In this document: positions 24,684 through 38,533 of the stretch, piece after piece | Numbering within the stretch: the stretch's first letter is position 1 | Layout of the letters: each line of letters begins with the position of its first letter | Source: Bombus terrestris | Taxonomy: Eukaryota > Arthropoda > Insecta > Hymenoptera > Apidae | Length of the DNA stretch: 64,000 bases | NCBI RefSeq assembly: GCF_910591885.1 | Contig: NC_063275.1 | Location: 8,234,501-8,298,500 of the forward strand | Direction of reading: 5' to 3' | Notes under the pieces: model-generated | Seen by the model: the letters and a program-made list of their open reading frames with translations, nothing else | Told to the model about the DNA's origin: nothing | Databases searched by the model: none | Translations under genes and position numbers: made by a program

Positions 24684-27600
24684 GTTTAAACAGCAAAATA
24701 TTTTCCATATTAATTTCAAACAAAATGCGTAAGCGTCTTTCTTAGGAGTAAAGTTCAAATTATTAAATTAATCAATTATTCGCATATGATGTATTCTGGT
24801 CTTTCAACTTACACTTTTATGAAGAATGTAGTTCAATAATAATACACGTAATTAAATTTTATTAAATAACTAAATATCTAATTAGTAATTAGTATAAAGT
24901 AGTACCGATATGGTCGGCTGTAGATCTGAGAACATACTTTGTAGCTCGGACGTTCGGTATCGGATCAGCAAATGTGTATTTACCGTGCACTTCCATCGGA
25001 GTGCACGTGGATATACCGACAAAGACACGGCAGCGAATCAATTTGTACAATCATACAATAAAATTGGAAAGTACAAATAATGTAAATAATATATTAATAT
25101 TAATTAATAATTATGTTGAATGTCATCAGGTCAACTATTACAATTTTCGAGATCCTCACGAATTTTGTTCAAAAAGATAGTGAGATGAAGCAAGAAATAG
25201 ATAGCAGCAGTAGCTCCCTCCTATACGCGTATATTTAGTTGGAAAATCGTTAATCATTGTCAAGGGGGAAAGAATAGTGCATTGTGGTATCAAACGAAAG
25301 GAAGGTAAGAGGTTTCGTAGGGTGGAGAGACAGGAAGGAAGACTTAAAATGGAACTCTTAAGTGCAAATGTACTTCCCTTTTTTCATTTCTCGCTACCAT
25401 AAGAAAAATTCATCACAGATTCTTTTGCATAGTACTCTTTGATGGTAGTAACAATAAAATTACTACATACATATTACATTAATTGATTTTATAAAACACG
25501 TATTGTCAAAAATTTGCAAGCATAATTTGCTTCAAATCGCTGCTCGAAACATTTTCAGTCAAGTTAGATTGATATATGTATATACCAGATGTCGTCCATA
25601 CTACTGATTCTCAATTTCTTTCGTAAGTAGCAAATTTGTGAAAAAATAAAAATAATAAGGTTCTTCTATTTTTTGTACATAGTATGACCATCTGAATAAA
25701 TTTCTTTTAATATATTATAATTTTTACACAACAATGAGAGTATGAATATTTTTGGATTGATATAATATTTTTTACGTTATACTATCTATTTTCTAAATCC
25801 ATGATACGTACATATAATTATATCAAAACACTTTAGAATTATGTATCATTAAGTCGACGCTATTTTCGTCGAAAGAATATTTCACTGTTGTACATTCTCA
25901 AAGTATGCTCGTGCATTGCTGACGTGGACATGGAAAATATGCTAATAAACGGATTTAACACATGTAACGCATACAAATTGAAAATTAATCACGACTTATG
26001 TTAATTAAATTGATGTTTCGTTTCCATGCACAAATGATTAATACAGCTAGATTTTTTCTTTGTTTTTTTAACTAACCTATACAAATTCTATACTCATCAT
26101 ACTCTTTAAAGGTTTGCATTTGAAATTAAAATATTATATTTATTTTGAAATAAACGAATGAGTATATAAATATATATACACTTTTTTATAACATCAATAC
26201 TTAATTAAATGTAAATTAGCAGAGTATGCATTGTTTGTAATTATGATGACTATACATTTTTCGCATATCACAGTATGAATTAATCTTTTGTGTAAATCAG
26301 AAACAGTTCTAGTTCAATAGTAAAAAAATTAAATATCGATAAAACACGGTTGCCATATTTCATTCCTTTTTACGTAACTTACGATATTAAGTAACTTATG
26401 ATCCCTTATTAAAATTTTTGCTTTCATTCTATATCTTATTACACACTTTTAATTGAAAGTCTCTATTACCAGTTTAATACTTATCATTTGAATTTTGAAA
26501 TTCGAAATATTAACGAAATTATCAGTTTCCAAATAAAATATTTGAAATCGTAAAGCATTGTACAGTACGATAATATTCTATAACGAGAAGAGTTTCTCTG
26601 AATGATACCAAAAAATCGATAACATTATTAAAATCGTAAACTTTTTTAATAAAATGAAAAAAGATATTAATCCCTTCGCAGTCGCAGACATAAGTTCTTG
26701 AGTTTTTATCTTCTCTGATTGTTTAAAGGAAACATCGCAATTTGAAGTCGTTTATTTGATGATTTGGATAAGATCTCTCGTTTGCTCTTAAATTTAATCA
26801 TTTAACAATACTGACAGGATATTATGCCTATACCTACATTAACTATACACGGAAAAAGCAGTCTGTACTTCTAACAAAATCTTTTTACGTAATTTTTTTT
26901 TACTTGTAATACTTAGAAAATTGTACTTTAAAAATGGTGCTACATTACAATACTGACATAACTATTTCTCTATTTTCATACTACAATCTGTAATACAATT
27001 CATAATACAAATCTCATAATGTTTTGTTCGATGTGGTTTTGTAATCGTGAAAATCATTTCTACAGAAAAACATTGAAATCTTAAGCGAAATTATAATTTT
27101 TTACGAGATTTCTTTTCTAGATAATAAAAATTTTTTCCGATGGAAAATGTCCCGTCAATAAACTAGGAACGATGTCTTCGCTTAATTCAAGAAAAATATT
27201 TCTCTTTTAGTGTAAACAAGTAACATATCGTAAAGAATCAAATATCAATGTATTATAGTATTAGTAAAATGCGTAGAATATTGTTTTTATTGTATATTGT
27301 AAAAAATTTATCTAAGATTAGAAATAATCTACGCTATTGATGTATTTACTATAATAAAATGTTTTATTAAGCTTCTTTATACGTATATTGCAACTTTACC
27401 TGAGGCAGGAAGTATATATAATAATACAAATCAAAAGTAGCGATTTGATATCACAATATCTCATCCGAAATATGAAATAAATGTCAAACTTCGTTAAATA
27501 AACGACTTCTTGACAATATCTCATTCAAAGTATTAGGTAAAAATCAATTTGCGACATATCTCGTTCCTTCCCGCTTTATCTTATCTACGTCGATATAAAA

Positions 27601-30600
27601 AAATTACGACTCTCTGTTCTTTCAAAATGAATTTTTCTCTTTATAATGAACTTATTGGCATTTTTAGCATCAAATTTTATTACTGTCTCCTTTTTCGATG
27701 ATACGCACATGATGTCACTTTATTTTTATTAGCACTTCTAACCGCAAATCCTAATTTCTTTTCTTCAAAACCATCATATCACATATTTAAATATGTGCAC
27801 ATAGTTTAATACTTAAATTCCAGTGCTAAATTTGTTTTAATATCGGCTTTCTTTACAGATACAAGTGTACTACTACACTACATTGGCAAGCGTATAAACA
27901 TGGAAACAGTTACTTGTAAATTGAATTAATTATACTATAACAAGTTTTATTTCTATCTTTTTTCATAATATGTACTAAAATTTAGGATATTTGTGATATA
28001 GAATTTTTTTTCTATAACATAACATCTAAAATTACATTCCTTGTAGTTTGAATCGCTATAAATATACAATAGAACAGCTTCCAAAATTTTATTCCGTGTA
28101 ATAATTGAAAAATTTACTGGAAAAAAGCTATAAAATAAAATGATAAATTGAGTAAATTGCATCGGAAGTTCTAGTTTTAACTTCTCAATATTAGCTATGT
28201 TTGAAATGATAAGTACATATAATGGTTGTTGAGAAAGTCACCTTTTTACTTATGAAATAACTAAAAATGTCATAAGAAATCAATTATTCGACTAAAATAT
28301 TTGTCATAGACAATTTTTAAATAATTCTCAAATCCAACCTGATTGAATCGAATGTGTTATAAGAAATTTTTCTATTCGTTTGTTACTATACATATGTCGA
28401 GCGTAAATCGACATTTTTTTTATCTAGAAAAAAGGAAAGGTGCAAGGGATTAATACAAGCGATGTTACAATATTAGTTTCCATCTATTAAATTAATGATA
28501 CTTCTGCTTTTCATTAACATAATTTAATTCCCTCGGCATTTATTTACATAATGTCTATTAACAACAAGAGTTTGATGAAATACAGACCACCTTATGATGT
28601 CATGAAAGAAACACAAATAAAGAGGCTTTAAGAGTCTCTAATCCAAGAACTGCAAGATTTTTGTCGATTTAATTAGACGCGTAAAATAGTGTTATGATTC
28701 GCGGACTAATAGCGACGTGCGTGTGCCACGACAATATGGCTCTCTCGTCCATGGAGAGATTCTTAATTAAATTCTCGTTGCTTTCTCAACCAAGCCACTG
28801 CAACTCCATCTGAGTTTTTTCATTCTCCGTGTCGGGTTCGGAGTATTCAGAAAGGTCTCCATCCCCGTGTTACCTCGGCCTCTGTCTTGTTCCACGCTTT
28901 ACCAATCCCTTTTCAGCCCTTAGAAACCCTCCTTCGTTCTACCGAGCCGGACCAAGCAACTCGAGATTGCGTTTGGCCTTCTTGAGTATCGTTGTAGCGA
29001 GCTTTATTCTAATCTGCCATCCCCTTCAGTCGCAAAACAATTAAGGGCCACCGTCTCGCGGTTCGGTTTTTCTCGTTTTTCACTGCTGCTCTGTTTCTCT
29101 TCGTCGTTCTTTCTATCGCAATTCCCGTTCCATGCCCCTGGCTACCTTGTTCAGGCTATTGAACGTGGAAACTGTATTAACCATTGATATCCGTGATAAC
29201 TGGCGATACTGCGCACCGAACGATTCTCTTTGAGGAAGATTTAATTGTTATGTATCGTTTCCTCTTTTTACAGCTTCCAATAGCTTGCTTTTTTAATCTG
29301 TTCAGTGACGTTTCGAGTACAGGGGACGTTTGTCGTTTTGTTGGATGTTAGATATTTTTGATGAATACTGCTGAGAGGTAAATTGAGTTTAACACGTTCG
29401 CTCTTGATCAGATTTTTAATTTACTATGCTAAACGTTGGCAAATAATCTTTATACAAAATCTGTTCATTCAATTGAATCATAGGGCTTCGTGTATATACC
29501 TGTATACACCATTATAATTATCTTTTTTGTACTAAATTTTGTAGTATTTAATTGCATTTTATATCGAAGTCGATATTATATGCGTATACCTCCCTGTTCA
29601 TATGTATTAAAACATTTAAAAATAATATAGTTAATATAAGAAATGACAAAAAATTGTGTGAAATTATTCTTACATTCGAAACTTAGACTATAAATATTAT
29701 AATACTAATTTTATCAATTATGTAATTGATTTGTCTACATGAGACGCATCTCTTACCGATTACTTCAAATAGTGTTGGCATTTATATTCTTAATTTTCCT
29801 ATTGTATTTATTATTATTTGAATTAAATGATTTCGTAAGTTGGATTTAGGCTGTAGCCAGATTTCTTGAAATATTTTATTTAATTCAGTCCGAATTTTTT
29901 AAATAAAGTTTAGATCAAGAAATTACATAAGCCAACACACTATTAGCTCATTAATTTTCTACGATTTTTACGAATAAATAAATTTTCATAAATATATACC
30001 TTTTTTATAATTTATTTCTATGTTTTGGATTATTATCTTACGTAAATATAAAATTCCAATCACTTTAAATCGTTTCTCAAATAATCTGCATAAATCATTA
30101 CGTTGTATGCGAAAGCTTTGGGATATCCTAGCACCTGATATTTACAAAAGGAAGTGTATAACTGTTATAAAAGGATATGTCGACCTGGATTTCAGATGTA
30201 TACTGTATATAAAACGTTTCAATCGAACTAAATATGTGCTTGAAAGTAGAAATAATAGTTTCCATACAATAGAATTCTAGGATTGTTGTAATAAGCAGAT
30301 AATATTATGTCGGGTTTTATTAACAAAGATAAGATTTAATGTTTAAACTGTTGAACTGTCTAAATTGACGAACTATGAAATGCATCAATCAATTAACTTC
30401 TCGCATGATAAAAAATTTCAATGTAACAAACTACAAAGTTAAAAGCTGTCCCCTTTCTCAGAAATATTTTTTAATTAGATTCGTTATTTAAATCACGAAT
30501 GTATTGTAAAAAGGTAGATTACACATAGAGTATACAGATTGAAAATTTATTTTTAACATTTGCACTGTATGCATTAATTAGAATTTCGTACAATTTGAAA

Positions 30601-33388
30601 GAGAAAACGAATAAGCAAAATTTTAATGAATTCTCATTTTAAAAAAATGTAACGTTTAATAAAGGAAAATTTATAAAAATCATAATAAACACGCTATCGG
30701 TTACCTTTTTCTTTTAAACAGCAGAATGTTTTGCTTGGAAAATTTGAATCCTATATGTAGTCTATGTTTCATTTATATAGAAAGACTTTTAAAATCCTTC
30801 GCTTAATTCTGAGCGTGATTGATATTTTATAATGTAACATATTCGGGAAATTCAATTTTCAGTAATAAAGGACGGTTAATTCTATTTCATTTTCGTTTGT
30901 TTCAACTAAGTGATTTTAAAAATGTATGTTTTGAAGATGATAACATTATTGATTAAATAGTAATAAAAAGTACAGGTGGTTTACATTTAATTAGAAATTC
31001 AATTTCAAGAAAAATTTATTATATGTATATGTAAATATCAGTCTTCATGATTGTCATACTTCATGTGTATTGGTCTTACATCTCATTTTTAAGAAGAAAA
31101 TTTCATAGTCATCTGCAATTATTGTTATTTGAATCATTAATTTAGTAATAAATAATCCATTTAAATATTTGATGTCATTTATGCATAATAATCAAGATTT
31201 TAAACTTATATTTTAGACATAAAAAATAAAATTGTACAGTGATTATATTGAATAATTATAATTTATTATAATACTTTAGTAATACATTATATTAAAGCAT
31301 AGTATATTATAATTAATTACTAACTATAGTGAATAACAAGATTCGACTAACTTTTATTTTATTTTTATATTCATTTTAAATAAATATACAACAACCAAAA
31401 AATCTTATTACGCTACTCAGTATAACTACTCTAAAGGCGATAGAAATGCATAATTTTTTATTCATAATTTATAAGGGAAATAAAAAAAAACGAATGAAGG
31501 ACGTGCAGGGATTAAACAATGACAAAAATAAATGAATTGCTAATTTTAATATTAAAATATGTTTCGGACATACATAAATTAAAATGTCTACTGATCTTTA
31601 ATCACGAATTAATCTTGTAGAATGATCCCGTTATTATTTTATATTCGTATATATACGGTTATATACGTGATAATATGTAGCTGGTAATTTTTAATTTTGC
31701 CCCTAAATTTTAGGTCGTTAAATTTGTCTTGACGTCAACTATAGTGCTGTGAAGTCCAAATACAAATAATGCCATTTAAGAAAACCAAGACAACCTTGAT
31801 TTTTTGTTGAAAAAAAGTATTTTTTTGCACGTTACTAATATCCAAATATGACAATTAACATTTGTTCACAATATTTCTTCGAAAGGTTATACCAGAAATA
31901 GGAAATGCCAGGAAAATGGTGGTTAATTTTAGAGAATACACTCTGTATGAACTTTAAATTGTTTCTTTAAATCTTTATCAATAGTATATTAAAATTAGAT
32001 AAAATTAGAATTATAATTCTCCTAAATATGATCGCTGAAATCAATCACAATAATTTCTTTATCAATTTAGACCGAAGAGTATGCAAGAACCTTTTCTAAC
32101 TTATATAGAGTTTGACAACTAAACGAGCTGAGAATGACGCAATTCTTAAATAACAAAATTGTTTCACAACATTTGATTATTTCTGTTCCACGTATTAACT
32201 TTTAGAAACAATTTTAATGATATATTATAGAATTTATAGAATACAATCGTGTTGGTCTTTCTATTCTAAAAGAATAAGCAAACATTCACAAACTCTTGAG
32301 CATAGTAAACGCACCTACTAACAGTTTATCACATTTGTATAAACGGCGATATGTGTTATTAACAGCTTGCAAATAAGCAATACTGGAGTGGTTTAATTCA
32401 ATTCAACATTTAAACAAGAAGGGTCCTTCTAAAGATCATTAGGATACAAATTAGTCGTCTACTATCCATTTCGTATCGTCAACAGTAATTCAAACTTGGA
32501 AACAGCAGGCGAGACTCGCGAATGATTACGAAGGCGGAAGTCAGACGAATGAAGTTAAAAAAATATTTTAAGCGTGGGAAGGAAATCAGAGATGTATTGA
32601 GACAAACATGTGAGCATTTTGTTTTTGAACTGGTTCTAAACACCTGTAAAGCGCGTAATGATAGTAAACGAAGAGTCGGCATGCAAATATTTTTTCGCAA
32701 GAAGACGTTTAACTAACTCAAAAAGCATATCTAGCCTTGCCTTCTGCGGAGAAAGAATATCAATATGCATAAGGGTCTGAGGGGTATCTGGCGCCCGAAA
32801 CTCTTTCCTAGCCGGATACTTCGTTCGTTCGCAAGCTATAACAAGCTATGAATTATGAATTGTACCAGGACGAGGGTTTCGTTTCTCTGTGTGTGCTCTC
32901 GTCTACTCCTCTTACGACTGTCCAATTTAACAGACGACCCGTACTCGTACGAAAATCAACAAATATTGTTCTTGCTACAGTTATAACTGGTGGCTCGTTA
33001 TTACGTAAATATTTTGCACCGTGAAACTGTAATTAAAGATCTATTAAATCAGCTCACGCTGGACTAATTACATTGAAATTGCCGCCGCCACGCATCCCCA
33101 CCCTTGAAATACCGTCGAATCACCGAATACGGAAAACTTCTCGTCAGTAGCTTCATCCTCTCTTCGTGTTTTCTTTTCTTTCCGTGTCTCTCTTTTTCTC
33201 TTCTTCGTTCGCTACTTTTTTTATCGATTAGTTCACGCGAAAATCAGTCATTTTCCCGTTTTACATATATATGTATGTATTTATGTACGCGAAAATAATT
33301 CTTCGATTGAGAAACGGTTTTTATACCAAATTTGGAAAGGGAGAAAGGTATCTCAATTGGACACGTATTTTTTTGTGTCTGTGTATGT
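24684..33388. other. Long AT-rich noncoding stretch
   Basis: No gene recognised. Poly-A/T-rich DNA dominates. At 28700-29130 there is a GC-richer island with a 71-codon frame (28829-29044, Ser/Pro-rich start and hydrophobic C-end) that I cannot assign. A degraded repeat end ACACTCTGTATGA lies near 31941. At 32479-33070 a moderately GC-rich patch has overlapping short frames on both strands, none domain-like. Confidence 0.4.
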
Positions 33389-33632
33389 TCATCGATTTCT
33401 CCGAAATGGCTTGACCAATCGATATGACTCCTTTTGCATCTCGTAGAACATGTTCTCCTGCTGGTCCTGTTACCATATCTTTTTTGCAAAGGTCCAATTT
33501 TTATGCTTTTTCATCGACTACTCAGGATTGGCTTGAGCTATCAGGATGAAACATTTTGCATCTTCTAGGAGTAGTGCACCAATCGGTCCCAAATGAGAAA
33601 ATGCTAAATGCAAATGAGCTATTGCTATTCAT
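33389..33632. repeat. Two diverged ~122-bp repeat units next to the helicase remnant
   Basis: Unit 1 starts TCATCGATTTCTCCGAAATG (33389) and unit 2 starts TCATCGACTACTCAGGATTG (33511). Both continue with TGGCTTGA, an ATATGA/GGATGA block and TTTTGCATCT. The 122-bp spacing and shared order suggest an old tandem duplication within the noncoding end of the element whose helicase lies at 33812-34036. Confidence 0.5.
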
Positions 33633-33811
33633 CGATTTCATTTCATTATATCTGTGTCTTCTCTACAAATTCATGGTAGCCATGAAATTCGGCAGTTTCT
33701 TTACAAGCTTGCTTCTGGAAGTCTACATCGTCCGTTTTTATACGCAGGCCCGTTTGACCCGTCTAGTTTTAAGCATACTTAGGTCGTTTCGTTACACATT
33801 GGTTGTAGACT

Positions 33812-34036
33812 TCAGCTGTTTCTTTGCGAAAGAAATCTTAATCTTTGCATTTCTGCAAGTTGTTCGCTCGTCATGCGGTTCATTGGAAATATAGCTAGGC
33901 TGTGTAAATTTCTCACGCACCTAAGAGCAACATAAATTTGTCCCTTTGCAAAATTTTTTCTTCTGCTAAGGTCAATTACAGCTCTATTTAGTATATGATG
34001 TATAGTGTTACTGCCCAGCTTACGATAATTAGCGAC
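33812..34036 (-). pseudogene. C-terminal end of a PIF1/Helitron-type helicase
   Basis: The minus-strand frame reads LNRAVIDLSRR, KNFAKGQIYVALRCVRNLHS, LAIFPMN and continues to a stop at 33814-33812. FAKGQ-x-YVALSRVR is helicase motif VI of the PIF1 family, used by Helitron RepHel proteins and by host PIF1. Here SRVR is altered to RCVR. Only about 70 codons remain. No Rep domain, Walker motifs or upstream helicase motifs are visible, so this is a remnant, more likely from a Helitron than a host PIF1 gene. Confidence 0.75.
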
Positions 34037-36329
34037 CTTCCGTCGCCAAAAACGGGTTGCTATTGTTGAAGATATCGAAATGTACGATATTTTTGAACAG
34101 TTTCACTAAAAAATATGAAATAAAGGATCTTTTGCCAAAAAAATATTAACAACTTCGAAAAGCGTTAAAAAGTATCGAATAATTTCTATTTTATTTGTAT
34201 TTTATTTAAACACATACACATGGAACATCGGTTAGACTATCTTCTCGAAGGCGGCAGAAAATTAAAAATGCTACCAATATATAGTCTATTTTATTTGTAA
34301 TTATATAACATCAGTAATAGTAGCGATTGTATCTTAAGTCAGTGCTGTATATAAATGTACATTATATATTTCATTCTATTAATTTGCACACTATTAATAC
34401 ATTTAGCGTAATTTATATCCGCACGAATACAAGCGGCACTTCCAATTTGGCCACTATTAAAACATGTTTTCAGTGACTTCGTGTTACAACATATTGCAAT
34501 TTAATGCAATTACATGTAAATTTGTTGAAAATTAAATAATATAAATAGAAAGAAGCTACTTCGAAACTACTTTATATTTTACTGAAATAAAAGAAGATTA
34601 TTTTGAATGAAATTTAGAATTGAAACAAATAGGTGCTGTTTCTAGACAGAAGGCAACAGAAAAAGTGTAATTTTTAATGAAAAAATTTTTAGAGAACATA
34701 GTTGTGGTACTTAAATAATTGAATCGGAGCAACACATATGTGTGTCAGTAGTGATATTAAACTAAAATCTTGATCCTTATTGTGGAGCTAATAAATTATT
34801 ATTTAAAGAATAATAAAAAATTTATTAATTCTTTGAATACTAAATATTCTGAACTTGATCATTTCCGACAAACTATGTCCGATTTCATAGGATTCTTACA
34901 CTCAATATATTACATATAATATATTTTGTATACTACGTAAAATATTAATTACTTGTAAACGCATATTAAAATTGTTACTCTAATTTTTTGTTATATAAAA
35001 TCATATATACATATATAAAGCAAAAGATTACGGATAAATCAAACTGCTATATATATTTTACTTTTTATAATCGTTACAGCAACATATAATAGAATATTAC
35101 AACAACAAAAAATGTAAATCATTTTTAAAACCCAATGGCAATAGTGAAATTACAGCTCACAATTATAAAAATTTAAAAAAATATTTAGCTTTTTATTTAC
35201 TAAGTCTCCTTATAAAAAGTTATGTGACATTACATTAACTTGTACATAAAGTTCTTATATTGTAAATTTATTATTTTCCGAAGTGCATGAGATTCTAAAT
35301 ACTGATTCTAGAAAGCTTAATAAATCGGTACATATATGCATATCTATCGTACATATATGAGAATATGTTTTTTTAAATTACATCAACTGTATGGAAATTA
35401 AACGAGGATGATTACCAGAGTAATATGATTTCGACGATGCTTTCCGAAGTTACTACAGTCGCTTATAATTCCAACACGCGAATGAGATGTAGAAAATTGT
35501 AATGATCTGATGATAAACATTTAAAGTACGCATCGATACAGGAGAAAACATTTATCATTCTCTGCCACATCGACTTCGACTAAAATAGAAATTTGTCTGT
35601 CAATAATGCAGAATTCTATCTCTGCAACAATCGATACTTTTGTATCTACTTTCATTTTTGTACAGATTCCACTGTGATTTTTCTTTCACACTTTCTCACG
35701 TATCTACAATCGGTAAAACTGTAATTTCTTAGAGCAAACGACTAGCGTCTCTGACCGAGAAATATTAAGCGCAGGAGCCAGGGGCACGATTGTCCTCACG
35801 GGTTGCTAGTCAGCAGGAGTTTAGTCGGTGCCGGTCCCGAAACGCGTTCACGTCTGGACATTCTACGGGACACAATATCTAAGATGGCAACAAATATGTA
35901 CATTTGATAGAGCAGTCGATTCGAGGAGAAATCCGATTCTGTTCGACCGGAACAATACGGCATAATGAACGGCTGACGAAGTATAATACGCGGCATGAAC
36001 GGATAGTTGAGGGACCGGTGGTTATCAGTTCATTCCTTAAAATTCCGAAACGAGTCCAGCTTTTCGGGGGTGTGATATCGCTTTCTGTTTAACCAACTTG
36101 CCATATACGGTTGTTACCTGCGCGAAATAGACGTGGTGTGTGGGAAGTTAGGCATTCCAATGGCACGCCCGTGACCAATGGTTCCACAGGATAGAGGTAA
36201 GCAATACATTCGTCACGTCGACTCCTTCGTCCTTTTTCACGCCGCTTTTCTATACAGCACGCGCCAATCACTGTCACCGATTGGTGACAAATTTTTATTG
36301 AACTGTGTTTTTTCAAGAATCCACCGATT
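34037..36329. other. Noncoding DNA with a GC-richer island at 35.76-36.25 kb
   Basis: 34037-35700 is AT-rich with no frame of interest. At 35760-36250 composition rises, with an initiator-like TCAGTTCATT at 36027 and a possible donor at 36196 (AGAGGTAAGC). This could be a host promoter and noncoding first exon on plus, but no start codon with a long frame is present. Confidence 0.3.
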
Positions 36330-36960
36330 AATTGATAGTACGATAAAATTTGCCTTTATATCGAAATTTTTGTTATTACTTGTAAGATTTAACAATGGTC
36401 AAGGAATCTATAAGAAGTCTATAATTATTAAAAGACAAAGATAACATGCTTGTCTTTTATTTAGAAATTGAATCTTGTAAGTTGAATTCGTTTATATCAA
36501 GATGTTTTGGTGCTATTGGTAACACTCCACGCTGATAAATGAATCTATGTGAAGGCTATAATTATTTTAAAGTGGAACAACATCTTTGTATTTCATGTAA
36601 AAAGTAAGCTTGATAAATCGAATTTTATAAAATGAAATTGCCTATTACGTTTGTATCAAAATATTCGTTGCCTCATATCGATAAGACTTAACAGTAATGA
36701 ACAGATCTATCAGAAGTTCGTAATTATTTACAAAATATGCTTGCATTCGATTTAGAACGCGAATTTTGTAAACCGAAGTTTGTGTAAATACCTGTATTGA
36801 AATTGTTTATCGTTTTTGTATCAAAATGTTTACCCTGATGTGATTTAACAATAATGAATATATATGAAATCTGTATCTATTAAAAAAGAAACAACATGCT
36901 TGTTTGGAAAATGAATTTTGTGAAAGAATTCTACGAAAATGATTTTATATAAATGGAGTT
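36330..36960 (+). repeat. Diverged tandem array, about four units of ~155 bp
   Basis: A recurring block (TAACARTAATGAA...CTAT...AAG..TATAATTATT...AAC...ATGCTTGTNTT...GAATTTTGTAAA) appears with its start near 36389, 36530, 36689 and 36845. The last three intervals are about 155 bp and the first about 141. Units also share GTTTGTATCAAAATRTT. Divergence is high, so this is an old local duplication series with no coding potential. Confidence 0.6.
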
Positions 36961-37740
36961 TATGGGCAAGTCTATTTTAGAAAACTTTTCTTCACGTTCT
37001 TACTCATATATATGTATAGGTTGTTTCTTGTACCATTAATACTCCTTTCGAAATATTTGGATCCATGATTGAAATATGTTATGGAAATTATGTTATGGAA
37101 AATTTTATAGTGTTTATCGCATTTAATAAAAGGATTAGAGCTTATCGAGGGAATCGAATTGATAATAACTTTGATCCCTCTTTGACTTACTCTGTTCGTC
37201 ATTAAATTCCTCGTGGACATTGATCCAAGAATTGCAGGTAATCTCATAATAAGATGAAAATTGACTGAATTAGTTCTAGACTGGATAATGTAGAAATCCT
37301 GCAATTAAAATTACAAATTCGATAACTGCTCTTATCCAGCTTATTCATTCAATTAATCACTTATAGCAAATTGGATTTTCAATTTCACCAGATAAAGATG
37401 AAATGATATTCCTAAAACTATGTATATATTTCAAATACCTTTTATTAATGTAATTTTTCCTAAATAATTTTAAAATTTTTATGAATATTAATTTCTAGTA
37501 TTTAAAATTAAAATTACGAATAAATTTGAAAAATTTAGTTTATTAAATCTCGATATGGATATTAATTGTAGTGACGTTACTACATATATATGTTTAATAA
37601 ACATTCATCTTAAAAAATATAGTTCTTTGATATGACATGTTCATTACCAGGTATGTAAATATGAAACCGGAATTTTTGTATAGAAAATACACGTTTGAAA
37701 TGATTAAAAATATTTTATTCGAAGTATTGCCCATCGCTAG

Positions 37741-38163
37741 CTATACATTTTTCCCACCTGTCTGGCAATGGTGGATGCCACGCGAAAAAAGCTGTCGCTC
37801 TTTTGAGGCAAACCAGTCATCGAGGCATTTTCGTACATTTTCGTAAGAAGTGAAGTGCTGGTCAGAAAGTGCGTGTCCCATCGATGCAAATAAATAGTAA
37901 TCGGACGGAGCCAAGTCTGGTGAGTAAGCCGCGTGCGAAAGTATTTCCCAACTGAACGCTTCAATCGTTTCCTTCACCGGTTTTGCTGTATCTGATGGTG
38001 CATTATCATGAAGCAAAATTACTTTGTGTTGCCTTTTTTGATATTCTGGTCGTTTTTCACGCAAAGCTTGATTCAAGTCGATCATTTGTTGTCGGTGGCG
38101 CTCAGTATTAACGGTTCTGCCAGGTTTTAACAGCTCATAATAGATCACACCCTTCTGATCCAC
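37741..38163 (-). pseudogene. Mariner transposase C-terminal fragment (second half of DDD catalytic domain)
   Basis: The frame reads DQKGVIYYELLKPGRTVN, EYQKRQHKVILLHDNAPSDT, then AAYSPDLAPSDYYLFASMGH. The Asp of HDN and the Asp of PSDYYLF are separated by 34 residues, the D34D spacing that defines mariner. The Asp of the upstream TGDE motif is missing with the deleted centre, so the protein cannot be active. It is out of frame with the N-terminal fragment and overlaps it by 29 bases at the junction. Confidence 0.92.
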
Positions 38164-38368
38164 GTTCTTCGTTCCTCACGTCAAAAAATTCCTCACTTCT
38201 GAATTTTTTAAACCACTCAATGCACTGTGATCTACCAAGAGCATTCTCACCGTAATCTTCGACAAGCATTCGATGCGATTCTTCAGCAGTTTTCTTTAAA
38301 TGGTAACAGAAAATCAATGCTGTCCGCAAATCGTAGTTTCCAGGCACAAAATTCGACATGTTCAACAC
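38135..38368 (-). pseudogene. Mariner transposase N-terminal fragment (DNA-binding HTH)
   Basis: Starting near MSNFVPGNYDLRTALIFCYH, the frame continues LKKTAEESHRMLVEDYG and CIEWFKKFRSEEFFDVRNEE, the paired-like HTH of mauritiana-subfamily mariner transposases. After RNEERG the frame is cut by the internal deletion and runs out of frame to a stop at about 38135. The linker, the second HTH and the first catalytic Asp region are lost. Confidence 0.9.
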
Positions 38369-38533
38369 TATTACAAACTATTCTGTTGTATGAAACTTGT
38401 ATTGTTCTGAGTCGAAAATGTTTGTGAGATGTCAACAAAGACTTTTGGCATCAATGACGCAGTTTAGTGATAACTACATTATCAACTAGGGCCATCTATA
38501 TGCAAATTCCGGTTTCATACTTACAGACCTGAT

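Larger units (their letters stand above)
37647..38533 (-). mobile_element. Mariner element (mauritiana-type), 887 bp, internally deleted
   Basis: Terminal inverted repeats CCAGGTATGTAAATATGAAA (37647 on) and, from 38533 on the other strand, TCAGGTCTGTAAGTATGAAA continue identically through CCGGAATTT. TA flanks both ends (37645-37646, 38534-38535). A full-length mariner is about 1.3 kb; roughly 400 bp of the transposase gene are missing from the middle (next two entries). The right flank soon shows another GCGAAACCGGATCTTAC piece at 38538. Confidence 0.93.
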
